Below, in pieces: positions 12,429-26,100 of a stretch of DNA of 64,000 nucleotides. The notes under the pieces are model-generated. The model did no database searches and had not been told where the DNA came from. It was given only the letters and a program-made list of their open reading frames with translations. Every line of letters begins with the position of its first letter. Within the stretch, counting starts at the first letter, position 1. The translations under genes were made by a program, and so were the position numbers. This DNA comes from Alentia gelatinosa (Eukaryota > Annelida > Polychaeta > Phyllodocida > Polynoidae), in the NCBI GenBank assembly GCA_950022655.1, contig OX465583.1:8801779-8865778 (forward strand), written 5' to 3'.

Positions 12429-12730
12429 CTCTCATAAGATCTCACACTCTCTAAGTGGTATTCTGTACAAGGTTCTCACTACGCTCTAAGGGAGAAGAAT
12501 TCTTAACGAACTAGGCTTAGGGCCTTGAGAATCCACTGACACAGTATTCCCGCTAGGTCGCATCGTTGACATTATAGGAATCTTTGGGTTGCATTAATGT
12601 ACGTCTTTAGCACAGAAGGCAGGCCAGTGGATTTCTCAAGGCTCTAAGCCTAGTTCGTAAAGAATTCTTCTCCCATAGAGCGTAGTGAGAGTACAGAATA
12701 CCACTTAGAGAGTGTGAGATCTTATGAGAG
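12429..12730. mobile_element. Foldback element with ~105-bp inverted arms
   Basis: The left arm (12429-12536, CTCTCATAAGATCTCACACT...) and right arm (12626-12730, ...AGTGTGAGATCTTATGAGAG) are inverted copies around a ~90-bp centre containing TTTGGGTTGCATTAATGTAC. A copy that has lost most of its left arm lies at 37495-37680. Confidence 0.85.
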
Positions 12731-13039
12731 ACGTGCTTCGATCAGTAGGATTCATTTAGATGTTTGTACTTGATTGGTGCTTTTACATTTTTAATTCCCT
12801 TTCTTTTCCGTTTTTATTTCATCTCGTATCTGAATACCATTTGCAGAAGACACCCCGAGAAGGGCCGTCCCAGACCTACTCAATCAGAATTCTTCACATT
12901 TTTAGGCTTTTCCACTTTCAGGCGGTGCCTTAGACCTCCACTCTTTTCTCAGCTTTGACACAGAGACAGTATTCCCTCTTGAATTTTAGTTTGAGAAGAA
13001 TTGGCTGGCACAGAAAATTCCAGACATTATGAGATGAAG

Positions 13040-13465
13040 GAACAAGCTAGAAGCTCAAAGTTTGACTGGTAGTGTCACGTACCCATCCGGAGTCGAATGC
13101 TACTTCTGCACCTGTTCTGCCGATGCTAACCTTACACCATAAATCTGACCAAATAATCTTACCATCACGCCGGTAGGATAGTAAGAAAGAAGTTGATGTG
13201 TGTGTGGGCTGTGTCCCCGTTCGCCATTGAGTTTGCAGCGCGCAGGAATATGAACGAGGCGATAGCTGAGGGAGTATTCTGAAACGCTTCAAACGAGATG
13301 GTGAACAGGGACTCAGACCAAACACGAATATGTTTCTGATTTTATCTTAGCCTTGGATATATTTATTTGTTTATAGCCCATTGAGTATGAGTTGCCATAC
13401 TCGTCTGTTGAGTATGAGTTCCTAATGTTAAGCTTATGGGCGTTCATACCAGGCTAAGATAAAAT
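13040..13465. mobile_element. MITE-like family D copy
   Basis: Shows GTGTCCCCGTTCGCCATTGA, GGTGAACAGGGACTCAGACC, GCCCATTGAGTATGAGTTGC and AGGCTAAGATAAAATC, shared with 8507 and 47680. It contains two head-to-tail and inverted sub-blocks. Confidence 0.65.
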
Positions 13466-13957
13466 CAATTTCCAAATATCAATTTACAATTAAGATGGAG
13501 TCAGTGAAGAAATTTATCTAAATCGATCTTATATCAAAAGAAAATAAACTCAAGTAGCAACATTATTTTAATCAACAACAAAAAACAGGGAAAATATAAC
13601 AACAATTAAAAAGAATCTAAAAATATTTTAAAAAATCAAATATATGAAAAAAGATACAAATTTAGAAACCAATATAGAAAGCCATGGATAATGCACCTCA
13701 TCTTGTGTCTCGAAAAAAAAGATTGTTTCCTTGTTCTAGCGGCTTGAGATAAAGGTTATTTTGTCAGATTTCATAGTAAATGTCAACTTACAAATAGGGA
13801 GTTCCAAGGAATGGTGGTTGGGCCGAGGTGGAAGCCACAATCCACAGAATGATCTGTTGGAACTTCAGTATCACGCACCTAGTTGTTGTCATTTGACCTT
13901 GACTTTGACCTTGTAGCTGAGACCCAATGTCAACTGGAGTTTCTGTTTCTTTGCTAG

Positions 13958-14101
13958 CCTCACGAGCGAAGCTGTCAGCGGTGAATTCTATCTCCAAAAT
14001 GCGCGGCACAGCAAAACACACAATGTATCCCCAACCTGAAGGTCTACTCGGCGAGTGTATGGTTAAATACGGGAAGGAGCTTGGGGACGAAGCACCATTT
14101 G
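13958..14101 (+). CDS. EndoA: Endophilin A exon: BAR domain, H1-insert to helix 2 start
   Basis: First coding exon visible. The acceptor is TTTCTGTTTCTTTGCTAG at 13940-13957 and the donor is G|GTAAGTG after 14101. It enters in phase 1 (the split codon is most likely Ala) and reads [17 protein letters not shown], later [20 protein letters not shown], matching the endophilin segment just after the conserved LQPNP. It covers approximate residues 63-111: the amphipathic insert of helix 1 that dips into the membrane on the concave face, then the start of the long helix 2. An in-frame ATG at 13927 lies in the intron and is not a start. It leaves in phase 1 (split Gly). Confidence 0.95.
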
Positions 14102-17100
14102 GTAAGTGAATTTACTCTCCCAGTTGTTCTTATTTTCTCGATTATTACGACGTGGCAATAGCACCTCTATCACAAGCCGATGCTACCTTGAAAAAAAAAA
14201 AAAAAAAAAAATTGTTCTTATTTTCTCGTTCGCTACTTTACTATATACCCATGCCGTATATATACATGTACTGTAAATACGCACCATTTTGGCATATGAC
14301 GTAAAAATACTGTACGGACCACTGGTCCGTACACTAAAATACGGACCACCTAGCCATACATATTTATTAAAATCTTATGCTGTTTAAGAAAAATCAAATT
14401 GATTTTTTTTTTAATTTCGGGTATATAATAAATATATAACGTCCAACCATGCTTGTACAAGTCAATGCTAATTTACCGTTTGTACGGAACTCGGCGTAAA
14501 CGCCTCGGTCCGTACAAACGGTAAATTAGCATCTCGTTCTGTGACTTGTACAGCATGGTCAGGACGTTCTATATAATTACTGGGCACAGTAGTTTTTTGG
14601 GGAAAAACACGCTCGTGTATTACTACGCGTCAACCCCTCAAAGCCATCGTTTATTGTCTATCTATAACAAGTATGGCAGAGTCCTGGGAAGTCCTTGAAA
14701 TCAGAGATTTTTTTCTGATAAAACACAGAAATAGTGTCCTCGCTATTGAATATCCTTAGTGGACGGAACGACAGAACAGACAGCACACTTATAAATACAT
14801 TTAAAAAAAACAAAAACACTTATAAATACAGTCAAGGATGTAAGAGTTCTAGGAAATCCAAGAAATTAGCGATTTTTGTGATACACAGAATGAAAGTCTT
14901 CAATATTTTAAAGTTAGAACTTTCTGGAACTCTATGTGTACATGACCTCCCTTAGACTTGCTCAAGTCTTTGATTATGAACATTCATTAAATGATTAAAG
15001 AAAATCGGAATACAATTCATTATAGTATGTGTCCTTCTCTGACTGGCCCATGAATGTGTGTCACTCAGAAGGGGTGGAGGGGTAGGATACAGGGACTGAG
15101 GCCAGTCTAGACCTCCCTGTAAATGTGTGCATTATTACTTCCATGTCCTTCAGGGTTTTCCCTGACAAGCCGCCTATTAATAAAGTATGGGTGAGAATCC
15201 CTGAAAATCTCTGAAACCATTGGACAGTTACCATACGAACCACTTTGAATGCATAGATAACACCAGGCACCAGCTTCATACTACACTCTCCCATGCAGAT
15301 TCTTGGTATAACATCAATAGGACATAAACGATAGGGCTCAGATGGTTTTTAGTGAAGACATACACTATAGTACCAGTCGACTCGTAAAGAATTATCAATT
15401 TGTCAAAGATTTTGTAGAGAGTTTTATGTCTGGATGTTTATTATTTATGAAATGGAAGCCGTTTATATCATGTAAACTGTGTAATCTAAAAATATGTAAA
15501 GTGAACGCGAGGGAAATATCTAGAATGATATATTATAGAAAAACTATATTATGCCGTTGATATAATATAAAGAAACTATATGATGCTGTTGACATATTAT
15601 AAAGAAACTATATTATACTTTTGATATATCATGAAGAAACTATATGATGCTGTTGATATATTATAAAGAAATTAAATTGTGCTGTTGATATATCACAGAG
15701 AAACTATATTGAGCTGTGGATATATGATAAAGAAACTATATTATGCTGTTGATATCTTATAAAGAATCTATATTGTGCCCTTGATAAATCATAAAGAAAC
15801 TATATGATTTTGTGGATATATTATAAAGAAACTATATGATGCTGTTTATATAATAAAGAAACTATATTGTGTTTTTTCATATATAAAGAAACTATATGAT
15901 GCTGTATGTATGTATATGAGAGGTAACACTGTTTTGTTGTGATTGTGTTACGTATATTCTGCTGTTTTTATGATGTATTATAAAGAAACTATATGATGCT
16001 GTATGTATATATATATGTGAGAGGTAACACAGTTGTTGTGATTGTGTTACGTATATTATCCTGTTGATGTATTATAAAGAAACTATATGATGCTGTATGT
16101 ATGTATATATGTGAGAGGTAACACTGTTGTTGTGATTGTGTTACGTATATTCTGCTGTTGATGTATTATACATAAACTATATGATGCTGTATGTATGTAT
16201 ATATGCGAGAGGTAACGCAGTTGTTGTGATTGTCGTACTCCAGGTGCGGCTCTAGCTGATACGGGTGAGGCGTACAAGCAGTTAGCCGATATCAAGTACT
16301 CACTTGAAGACAACGTCAAGCAGAACTTCATCGAACCACTTCACCATCTCCAGACTAAAGACCTCAAGGAGGTCAATGTGAGTTGATCCCGCCTCATTCC
16401 CACCTCCCTTCTCGTCTACTCTCTCCAGTCCCTGACCGCTCAAATGAATTCCCATGACACACACATGGTTGTTATTATTATATACCTGAACATATATGAA
16501 ATGCTACCCGCTGCTAAGGGTGCAGTATTGATAATGTTCGGGCGCACTGTGCCGTAGTGAATAAGCACCAACATCGGGCCAACAGACTGAAGCGATGACT
16601 TTATAAGTTAATAAAATGACGTTTTTCATGTTATTATTTAGGTGTATAATAATAAGTAAAAGTAGTAGCCCTTTTTATCATGAATACATCCCGATGCCTC
16701 TGGGGTTAGGATATATTTACCTACCATATATTAAAAGGCACGATTCCGACAGTATATGCTTGGAGTTGAATAAAATTACGTTTTTTCATGTTATTTAGGA
16801 ATATAATAATAAGTAAACGTAGTGACTGAGTCCGTACGGATGCTGTTATCAGCCTTTTGTAACAAAGATACGTCTCTATGTCATATGCATCGAGACATAA
16901 TAAGTTGCTAAAGACCTTGAACGGACATCCCCACGGGCTTAGTAACCACGTTTTCTCTTATGACGGCCCTGAAATTAAATAATGTGGTTTATTCTAACTT
17001 TGCATCCTCAAACAATTCTATGTTTATGATATAGGGTTTGCCAATCCATCACCACTGAAGAAAACTGTCAGGACCACAAAGCTTATATAAATGATAGTCT

Positions 17101-20100
17101 TTGATGTCTTAAGAGACATCTAATCCTTGATACCTTTGAGTTTATTCATATTCCGCTGAATATTGACCTTACCTCAAACTGCAGACATCTTATGAGATTT
17201 GGCAACATGTACAGTCGATGGAATAGAGGATCAATAAAAAAAAAATTAAAAATTAAAAAAAAAAACATGAGTGGAATACGAACAGTAGGAAGAACCAGGG
17301 TTATTGTCTAGACTTCATTTACCATGCAGCACCCTGCCCCGGCCATAACATGATGGTCCTCAGGCTGTCATTGACGTATCATCTAGATGGGTGCAGTGCA
17401 AGCTCAATGCAGCCTCCAGTACCGCATAATGAACAAGCTCTCCCTTCTCACCGTTATTTTTCTTTCTTAAGCATTTTTTATCAAGGGAATATTGTATGTA
17501 AAATCACCGAATTCGGCGATACAGCCGTTCTTCCACTCGCCACTAGTTTGTGGGTATCGGTCTCTTCACTGACCGATAATCGCTACCGTGGCTGCTGCAG
17601 TCTTGGCCACTGGTTTGTGGGTAGCGGGCAGTCTCTCTCTTTTTTTCTTTTTTTTTAAAGCAATTTTTTAGGGGATATTGTGTTACAAAACAATCACCGA
17701 ATTCGGCTATATAGCCGTTCTTCCACTCGGGCCCTAGCCTCCTACTCCTCATTCTAATGGCGGGTGTTAAGCCGAATGAGCAGTGGGTACCATTTTTGTG
17801 TAAGTCTTTGGTATGACCCGACCAGGGTTTGAACCCCTGATCTCCCATGCTCGAGGCGAACACCCCTACCACTTAGCCACCGAGCTTGGTATTAATTGTC
17901 ACAGCGGTTATTCTCGTGACACAGCTGTCACCTTAATGTTCTATGCATATCACCTTCCGCAGCACCATCGGAAAAAGCTCCAGGGTCGCAGACTGGACTA
18001 TGATTGTAAGAAGAGGAAACAAGCTAAAGGTAGGTTAGACTTGTGACTTCATTCTCTAGTCTCATGGAAGTTGAGCTTTGTGTGTTGGCCTGTACAGACT
18101 AACAATATAGAACTTTGTTTGAAAAACTATATTTCACTCAGTGGTCGTATGGCTCAGTTATATTTAGAAAATAATTAATTTATCAAGCATAATTATATTT
18201 GGATTTTACTCTGAAGGAATTTTTTTTCTGATAACATGAGGTAGACACTGTCTAACTTTTGTTAAATAAAAAAAATGACACACTTTTACTCTGAAGGAAA
18301 TCACTTGTGTTTGGGGGTTTTCATTTGGGAGATTATTAAACCTTATCTGCAATATAGGGGAGAAAGCTCAGTGGTTAAGAGCACTGGAATTGTAATCCCA
18401 AGGTTGTGGGTTTGAGTCCCACTGCAAACACTTTATTCCTTCACCCCCAGCAGTGGTAGACCTACTGCCATATCAAAGCCAATCCTTCTCAAACCATGTC
18501 TATGTGGTGTTGGGAAGTAAAAAAAACTCACTTCGGTAAATATGTAGTGATGAGATATCTACCTAACTTCATCTCATAGATTCGATCACCATCAAACCCA
18601 AAGTAAGTCTAAAAGAACATATTGAACGCTAAACTACCCAAACAACAACAGGTATTAGAGAAAAGGGCAAATTTGACCCCCAGTAATTCACAAGGGAAAG
18701 CCGCGTGAATTTACTCGGACCCTAAACTTGAATAGGTTTCTGAATTTATCTCATCCTTCACATTGACGAATGGGCTATTAAATCTCACCCCGATATTTTT
18801 TCTCCATAGACTTAACATTGGGAACTCGTATCTAACGCCCATTAGATATTTAGGAAAAATATCCAATGGGGGATAATGTCACAAATATTAGCCCATTAGT
18901 CAATATTAAGGGTGAGATAAATTTAGAAACCCATTCAAGCTTAGGGTCAGAGCTCGATCCCATCTCATTTGAATCACATAGCAATTCACGCGGCTTCGCT
19001 TTGTGAATTACTACATGACTCAAACTCGATGGGATACGAGCTCAGACCCTAAACTCTCATAGGTTTCCTTTATAATATCTATGACATAATCCCCCATTAG
19101 ATATTTTTCCTAGATATCTCATGGGCGTTGGATACGAGTTCCCAATGTTAAGCCTATGGGGAAAAGATACCAGGGGTGAGATAAATAGCCTGCGCTGACA
19201 AAGGGCGGGGGGCACTGTTGAACTGGCTGCACTTGGAGTGGGTGCTGTGTCCCGGGGAGAAGCTTTATGGCCGAGTGCTGCTCGGACAATGTGCCGGCGT
19301 ATGTTGACCTTCTGAAGGGGAGCCAGCCTCGCTTTGATGTATCAGGCCCAGAAGTGGGACGCTGAGACGCCATTCTACTCCAGCCACCAGCCTTAAGTGC
19401 ATTGGCTGATTGCAGCGTAGAGGGCACACGGCCATGCATGCGTACTCAGTACAATCACACGGCCATGCACGTGCACTCGTGATACTCCCACACGGCCGTG
19501 CACGCGCACTCGTGATACTTCCACACGGCCATGCACATGCACTCGTGATACTCTCCCACGGCCATGCACGCGTACTCGTGATACTCCCACACAGCCGTGC
19601 ACATGTACTCGTGATACTCCCACACAGCCGTGCACGTGCACTCGTGATACTCCCACACGGCCATGCACATGCACTCGTGATACTCACAAACGGCCATGCA
19701 CGTGCACTCGTGATACTCCCACATGGCCGTGCACGTGCACTCGTGATACTCACAAACGGCCGTGCACGCGTACTCATGATACTTACACATGGCCATGCAC
19801 ACACTCTCGTGATACTCTCCCACGCCCATGCATGTGCACTCGTGATACTCTCACACGGCCATGCATGCGTACTCAATACAATCACACGGCCATGCACGCG
19901 TACTCGTGATACTCCCACACGGCCGTGCACGTGCACTCGTGATACTCACAAACGGCCATGCACGTGCACTCGTGATACTCACAAACGGCCATGCACGTGC
20001 ACTCGTGCTCCTCTCCCACGGCCATGCATGCATACTCGTGATACTCTCCCACGGCCATGCACGCGTACTCGTGATACTCTCTCACGGCCATGCACGCGTA

Positions 20101-23100
20101 CTCGTGATACTCTCTCACGGCCATGCACGCGTACTCGTGATACTCTCTCACGGCCATGCACGCATACTCGTGATTCTCTCACACGGCCGTGCACGCGTAC
20201 TCATGATACTCTCACACGGCTGTGCACACACTCTAGTGATACTCTCACAGGGCTGTGCACGTGCACTCGTGATACTCTCACACGGCCATGCATGTGCACT
20301 CGTCACGCACTCACATGGCCATGCACGCGTACTCGTGATACTCCCACACGGCCATGCACACGTACTCGTGGTTCTCTCACACGGCCATGCATGCGTACTC
20401 AATACAATCACACGGCCATGCACGCGTACTCGTGATACTTTCACATGGCCATGCACATGCACTCGTGATACTCCCACACGGCCGTGCTCGTGCACTCGTG
20501 ATACTCACAAACGGCCATGCATGCATACTCGTGATACTTTCACATGGCCATGCACATGCACTCGTGATACTCCCACAGGGCCGTGCACGTGCACTCGGGA
20601 TACTCCCACAGGGCCGTGCACATGCACTCTTGATATTCCCACACGGGCATGCACGTGCACTCGTGATACTCTCACACAGCCATGCACGTGCACTCGTGAT
20701 ATTCCCACACGGCCGTGCACACACACTAGTGATAGTCAGATACTCACACACGGCTGTGCACGTGCACTCGTGATACTTACACATGGCCATGCATGTGTTC
20801 TCAATACAATCACACGGCCATGCATATACACTCATCAAACACTTCCTTTGTCCCCAGCAGTGGTAGATTTACTGCTATATCAAAAGCCAATCCTTCTCAT
20901 ACCATGTCTATGTGGTGTGGTATGCAGCCACCTTTTTCCTTCATCCCCAACAGTGGTAGATTTACTGCCATATCAAAGGCCAATCCTTCTCATACCATGT
21001 CTATGTGGTGTGGTATACAGCCACCTTTCTCCTTCATCCCCAGCAGTGGTAGACTTACTGCCATATCAAAGGCCAATCCTTCTCATACCATGTCTATGTG
21101 GTGTGGTATGCAGCCACCTTTCTCCTTCATCCCCAGCAGTGGTAGATTTACTGCCATATCAAAGGCCAATCCTTCTCATACCATGTCTATGTGGTGTGGT
21201 ATGCAGCCATCTTTCTCCTTCATCCCCAGCAGTGGTAGACTTACTGCCATATCAAAGGCCAATCCTTCTCATACCATGTCTATGTGGTGTGGTATGCAGC
21301 CACCTTTCTCCTTCATCCCCAGCAGTGGTAGATTTACTGCCATATCAAAGGCCAATCCTTCTCATACCATGTTTCTGTGGTGTGGTTTGCGGCCACGTTT
21401 CTTCTTCATCCCCAGCAGTGGTAGATTTACTGCTATATCAAAGGCCCGCCCTTCTCATACCATGTCTATGTGGTGTGGGAAGTAAAAGAAGTCTCACCTC
21501 GGTAAATGTGTAGGGGTGAGAGTTCTACCTTAATTCATCTCACAGGTTCAATCAAACCCAAATTAAGTCTAATACAACATATTGGACGCTAAACTAAAGA
21601 AACAAACATCACATATCACACGGCTGTGCATGCGCATGCGCCTTTGTAAACCCCTCAAGGTTGACCTTGCTAACGCTCCTGTATCACTACGCATTAACCT
21701 CTCGTGATTTACGGCCACCTGTCCACAAAAGCATCGATTATTGTCTATGTAACACGTCTAAAAGGATCCACTCTTCCCTTGGCTCTCTGGTAGACGGGCG
21801 ACGGACGTCTGAAGGTCAAACGTCAAGGTCAGGGCGCGGCTAGTCGTGGGCACTTGGGTCCAAGTTGAAATAGAGAAGGCGAGAGAGTAGAGAGAGAGCC
21901 ATGTGGAGCCCACGATGAATAGTGGAAGACCTTTTAACGCCGACCATGGAACAGAAAGCCTCCTTCATTTTAAGTTGATAACGGTCCCTATAGTAAAGGC
22001 AAATTTAATTTAGACATAACTCCAGGCAGAGTGAATTACTCCTATGTTATGCTACATATAGGAGGTAATGGAGGGAAGACTAACATCTTTATTACCCACC
22101 TAATATGGAGTCTCCATACTAAACCTGTAGGAGTGTGTATTATCCACCTAATACAGAGTCTCCATACTAAACCTGTAAGGATTGTGTATTATCCACCTAA
22201 TACGGAGTCTCCATACTAAACCTATAGGAGTCTGTATTATCCACCTGATACAGAGTCTCCATACAACCTGTAGGCAGTGTGTATTACCCATCTAATATGG
22301 AGTTTCCATACTAAACCTATAAGGATTGTGTATTACCCATATAATACGGAGTCTCCATACTAAGCCTATGGAGCCTACAGATCGCTACTGAGTAGAATAC
22401 AGAAAGCCGTATTCCGGAGAGTTGCTGGTTGGGGTGTTTGGTTAAAGATTGGTAATCAGAAGGTACAGAGACCGAACCCCAGACAAACCCAATTAGATTT
22501 TCCCCCTTTAAAAGAACAGAGAATGATTTATCTACTGGGCATTCTCTTACAAAGGAGCTTGATTGATAGAAAGGCTCCAGGATTTTTTCCCAACGTGCAT
22601 ATTAATTATTTAGTGGTTCCTTAGGCTACTAGCTTCAGTCGGAACACCTCTAGAGGTCTCCCACATAAGGGCAATATATCAGAGATGGTAGTTTTCCTCT
22701 TTTCCAAGAAATCCTTCTTTTTGTTTTCAGTTTATGAAATTATTTGTTCTTATGTAACACAATTTTTTTTTTAAATGGGGCCTCAGTCACACCAATAAAC
22801 GGTGCTTCAAACCTCCCCACACCCCAGTCCCATTCCATGGCCAATAACGATTTGTTTTACATGTTTTCTCAGTCTTTCTGAGGCAGTAAATTCCACAAGT
22901 TTAATATTTCCTCTTTTTCTAACTGACCCTAACTGACGTCCCTGATATATATGAAGCTCGGGGATGATGTGGGTCAGGATTTTTCAAGGACAATAAACAG
23001 ATCCGTCTTTATTATTTCGGTTTGACCTGTAGGTCAAGACCGAAATATATTAGGGGAGACGGGGAACGGTTTTTGCGGCTTATATTATAATACATTACAG

Positions 23101-26100
23101 TAATATATTCAGGAATCCTGAATAATTAGACCCTCGATACCCTGTGGTGAACTGGTCAGATGTGGTCCGCACCCGGCGACAGTAGTGTATTTATATATAT
23201 TGCGCAGGCACCCGTTACAGTTCAATGAATACCTACTAGCGGGTGGGGCCATGGGGGTGTGCTATTTTTGTTCAAACTGAAAGTATGGCAATGCCATATC
23301 AACTATTAATCCTTGTTTTAATCCTAACCAAAGAAAATCCCTGTTTAAACTTTGAGAACCACATCAGGACTCTCCTAGGAGCACACAAGGAGAGTCCTTC
23401 AGATATTCAACGGGCCCAGGGTATGGGTTTGGGTGTCTGAGATTTGGGTGTTCTGAGGTATCTGACTGTTCGACTGTCATCTCCTACATTCGATATGACC
23501 TTGACATGACCTTGACATGACCTTGGTAGTTCCTGCCCCGTAAAACCTCGTCCATACACTGAAGGTCCAGGCGGAGTAACGTGGTGCTGGTGGGAGACCT
23601 GTCACGGAAGATAAGCCTCTTCCCCGTCACCTTCTCCCACCATAGGAGTGGCGGCGACTGGGTGAACATTAACGCCCGGCGTCCACCTATTAGGCCCGGT
23701 GTCCACCTACTACGATATGGTCTACGATGCACCTCCCGCTAAAAAATCAAAATCGCGGCGGAAGGTCACCTAATATCGGGGCAGTTGACCACGTTTCTGC
23801 GATTAGACACCGATAAAAACCCATACAATGCGTGGTGGATTGGCTTCTCTAGACATATGTCTACGATTTTGCACCTTCCCGATATGCCACCGATTTTGAC
23901 ATTTTGTATCGGTGCCATATCGGGAGGTCTACGATTCTATCGTAGTAGGTGGACGCCGGGCCTAAAACGGTGCCGACTGTGTCCCTGACCAAGCAGGGGC
24001 CCGTTTAATAATCTCGGATCGTATGTAAGCCGGTCAACTGGGGTGGACAGCAATGATCAATCTGTTCACCCTCTTGGTCACCTTGCCTCCACATGATGCA
24101 GACCGGATATGCTTGCACGCAAGCATAACTAAAGTGACCGGGGTGGGTAGTTAGCTCAGTGGTAAAGAGCACTGGACTTGTAATCCCAAGGTTGTCAGAC
24201 TTTGTTGATTTGAGTGACACTGCAGCCACTTTTCTCCTTCAACCCCAGCAGTGGTAGATTTACTGCTTTATCAAAGGTCTATCCTTCTCGAACCATGTCT
24301 ATAGGTAGGTCTTAAACACAGATCTTCTTTTCGACCCCTCCACTGTTTCAATGGAATACCCCCTTAAAAGATGAATGATTTTCATTATGGGCCTCCTTGG
24401 GTAGTCTTTTCTTATTTCTGATATATTTTGATTCATTAACATATTCTAAATATTTAATACATTTATTACATGTATTCAGTAATATTCCAAAGATATAAGG
24501 CCATACGACCCACTGCTGTGCTATACACTGTATGACCGATGAATGTTCTTGGCTGTACTAACTTGATGCTTACCCCGCCTTCTCTTTGTAGGACACGGTT
24601 GGTACCATTTGTTTCACATGAATGAGAGAGAGAAGTATATGTTTCTATCCGTGTTCTGCATGAACATTGTCACTGATTCAATGTCCTCTTGTTCACAGTC
24701 CTATAGAGGAAACCTATGAAAATTTACGGTCAGAGCTTGTATCCCATTGAGATTATAATCGCGTAGTTATTCACAAGGCGAAGCCGCGTGAATTACTACG
24801 TGATTCAAACGAGACGGGACCGAGCTCTGACCGTAAACTTGAATAGGTTTCTGAATTTATCTCACCTCTCACATTGACTAATTGGCTAACTTTTGTGACA
24901 TAATCCCCAATTGAGTATTTTTTTCTAAATACTCCATGGGTATTGAGTACGAAGTTTCCAATGTTAAGTCTATGGGGAAGAACACCAGGGGTGAGATAAA
25001 GGTCTATAACAGACAGATACATGACCTCGTGCACACAGTCGTGTATTTGTGACATTCATAGCGATCACTGATGTGGCCACTTCAAACTTCTCAACACCAA
25101 AAAGAAATATTAAAAAAGGGCAAAGGAATAAAAACAATCAGTAAAAGGGAACATACTCTCACTCGCTACTACTGTTGATGTGGGAACGTATAAGGATATG
25201 CTTCTATTTTGCTTTAGATAAGAAATCTATATCAGTTAAGAATTAATTACTGTGCAACGGGTATATATCCAGAATTTGTCATCTTATGAATCTACTGGCG
25301 ACAATGTCCCAATAGTATCACGTATGTGTTTGTAAGTGATAAAAACAATTTTACAATCCAATACCATCAACATAAAATGGGTTGGGGTATGCATTGTGAA
25401 TTGAATGAATATATATACTTATATATCTTGGACATATTGAATATACAAGCATTCGGTAAAACAGTTGAAGATTAAATTAACGAAACATGATACTGGTAAT
25501 TCGCTTTAATACTAATATATCATGTCCTTTGAAAAATAGAAATTATAGATTAATGAGACGTGGTATTAACACCTCTATGGCAAGCCAAAAAAGAAACAAA
25601 AAATATATACCTTGATAATGACAACTTCCTGTCACTTTTGAAAAAAAAAAAATATGGAAAAAAAGAAGCCAGGAGGACAAAATGAGCCAGTAAAAATAAC
25701 GAGCCAGGCAAATTGTTGTCCGATATAAACTGGCGGTGTGGTATCATTTAGCTGATCTTGAACTATATTTTTTATTTTAGTCGGTCAAGGTGGGTGATAT
25801 TCTCAAAATTGGCATGCACATCACGGCGTGGTTAGTGCATGGGCATTCTGCTTTAGGGTCAATGCAATGGTTCCTGTTTGTCGCGTCTATATCTGTCATG
25901 TGAACTGAGACCATAGTCATGTTGACCTCCACCCCTAGAGGCTGATGGACGTGGTAGCAATTACAGTATGCGCTCCTCTCATTGAGGGGTATGACATTTA
26001 AAAAGTTAATGTTAATATACAGAGAAAAAAAGATTATTTAAAAAAAAAAATTAATTAATAAAAAAAAAATAGTAATAATACAAACATAATTATTTTTTAG

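Noticed and set aside
13927..13957. ATG at 13927 as an alternative endophilin start
   Set aside because: The codons before 13958 form the pyrimidine tract and AG of the acceptor; starting here would lose the H0 helix and the start of the BAR domain.
17813..18046. 77-codon ORF starting at ATG 17813 as a small gene
   Set aside because: It runs from antisense SINE sequence into the true endophilin exon 17963-18029; only the exon part is coding.
19410..21513. 341- and 550-codon + frames and several minus frames
   Set aside because: Products of the 33-bp satellite and the 93-bp SINE module; the predicted proteins are pure repeats in two unrelated blocks.
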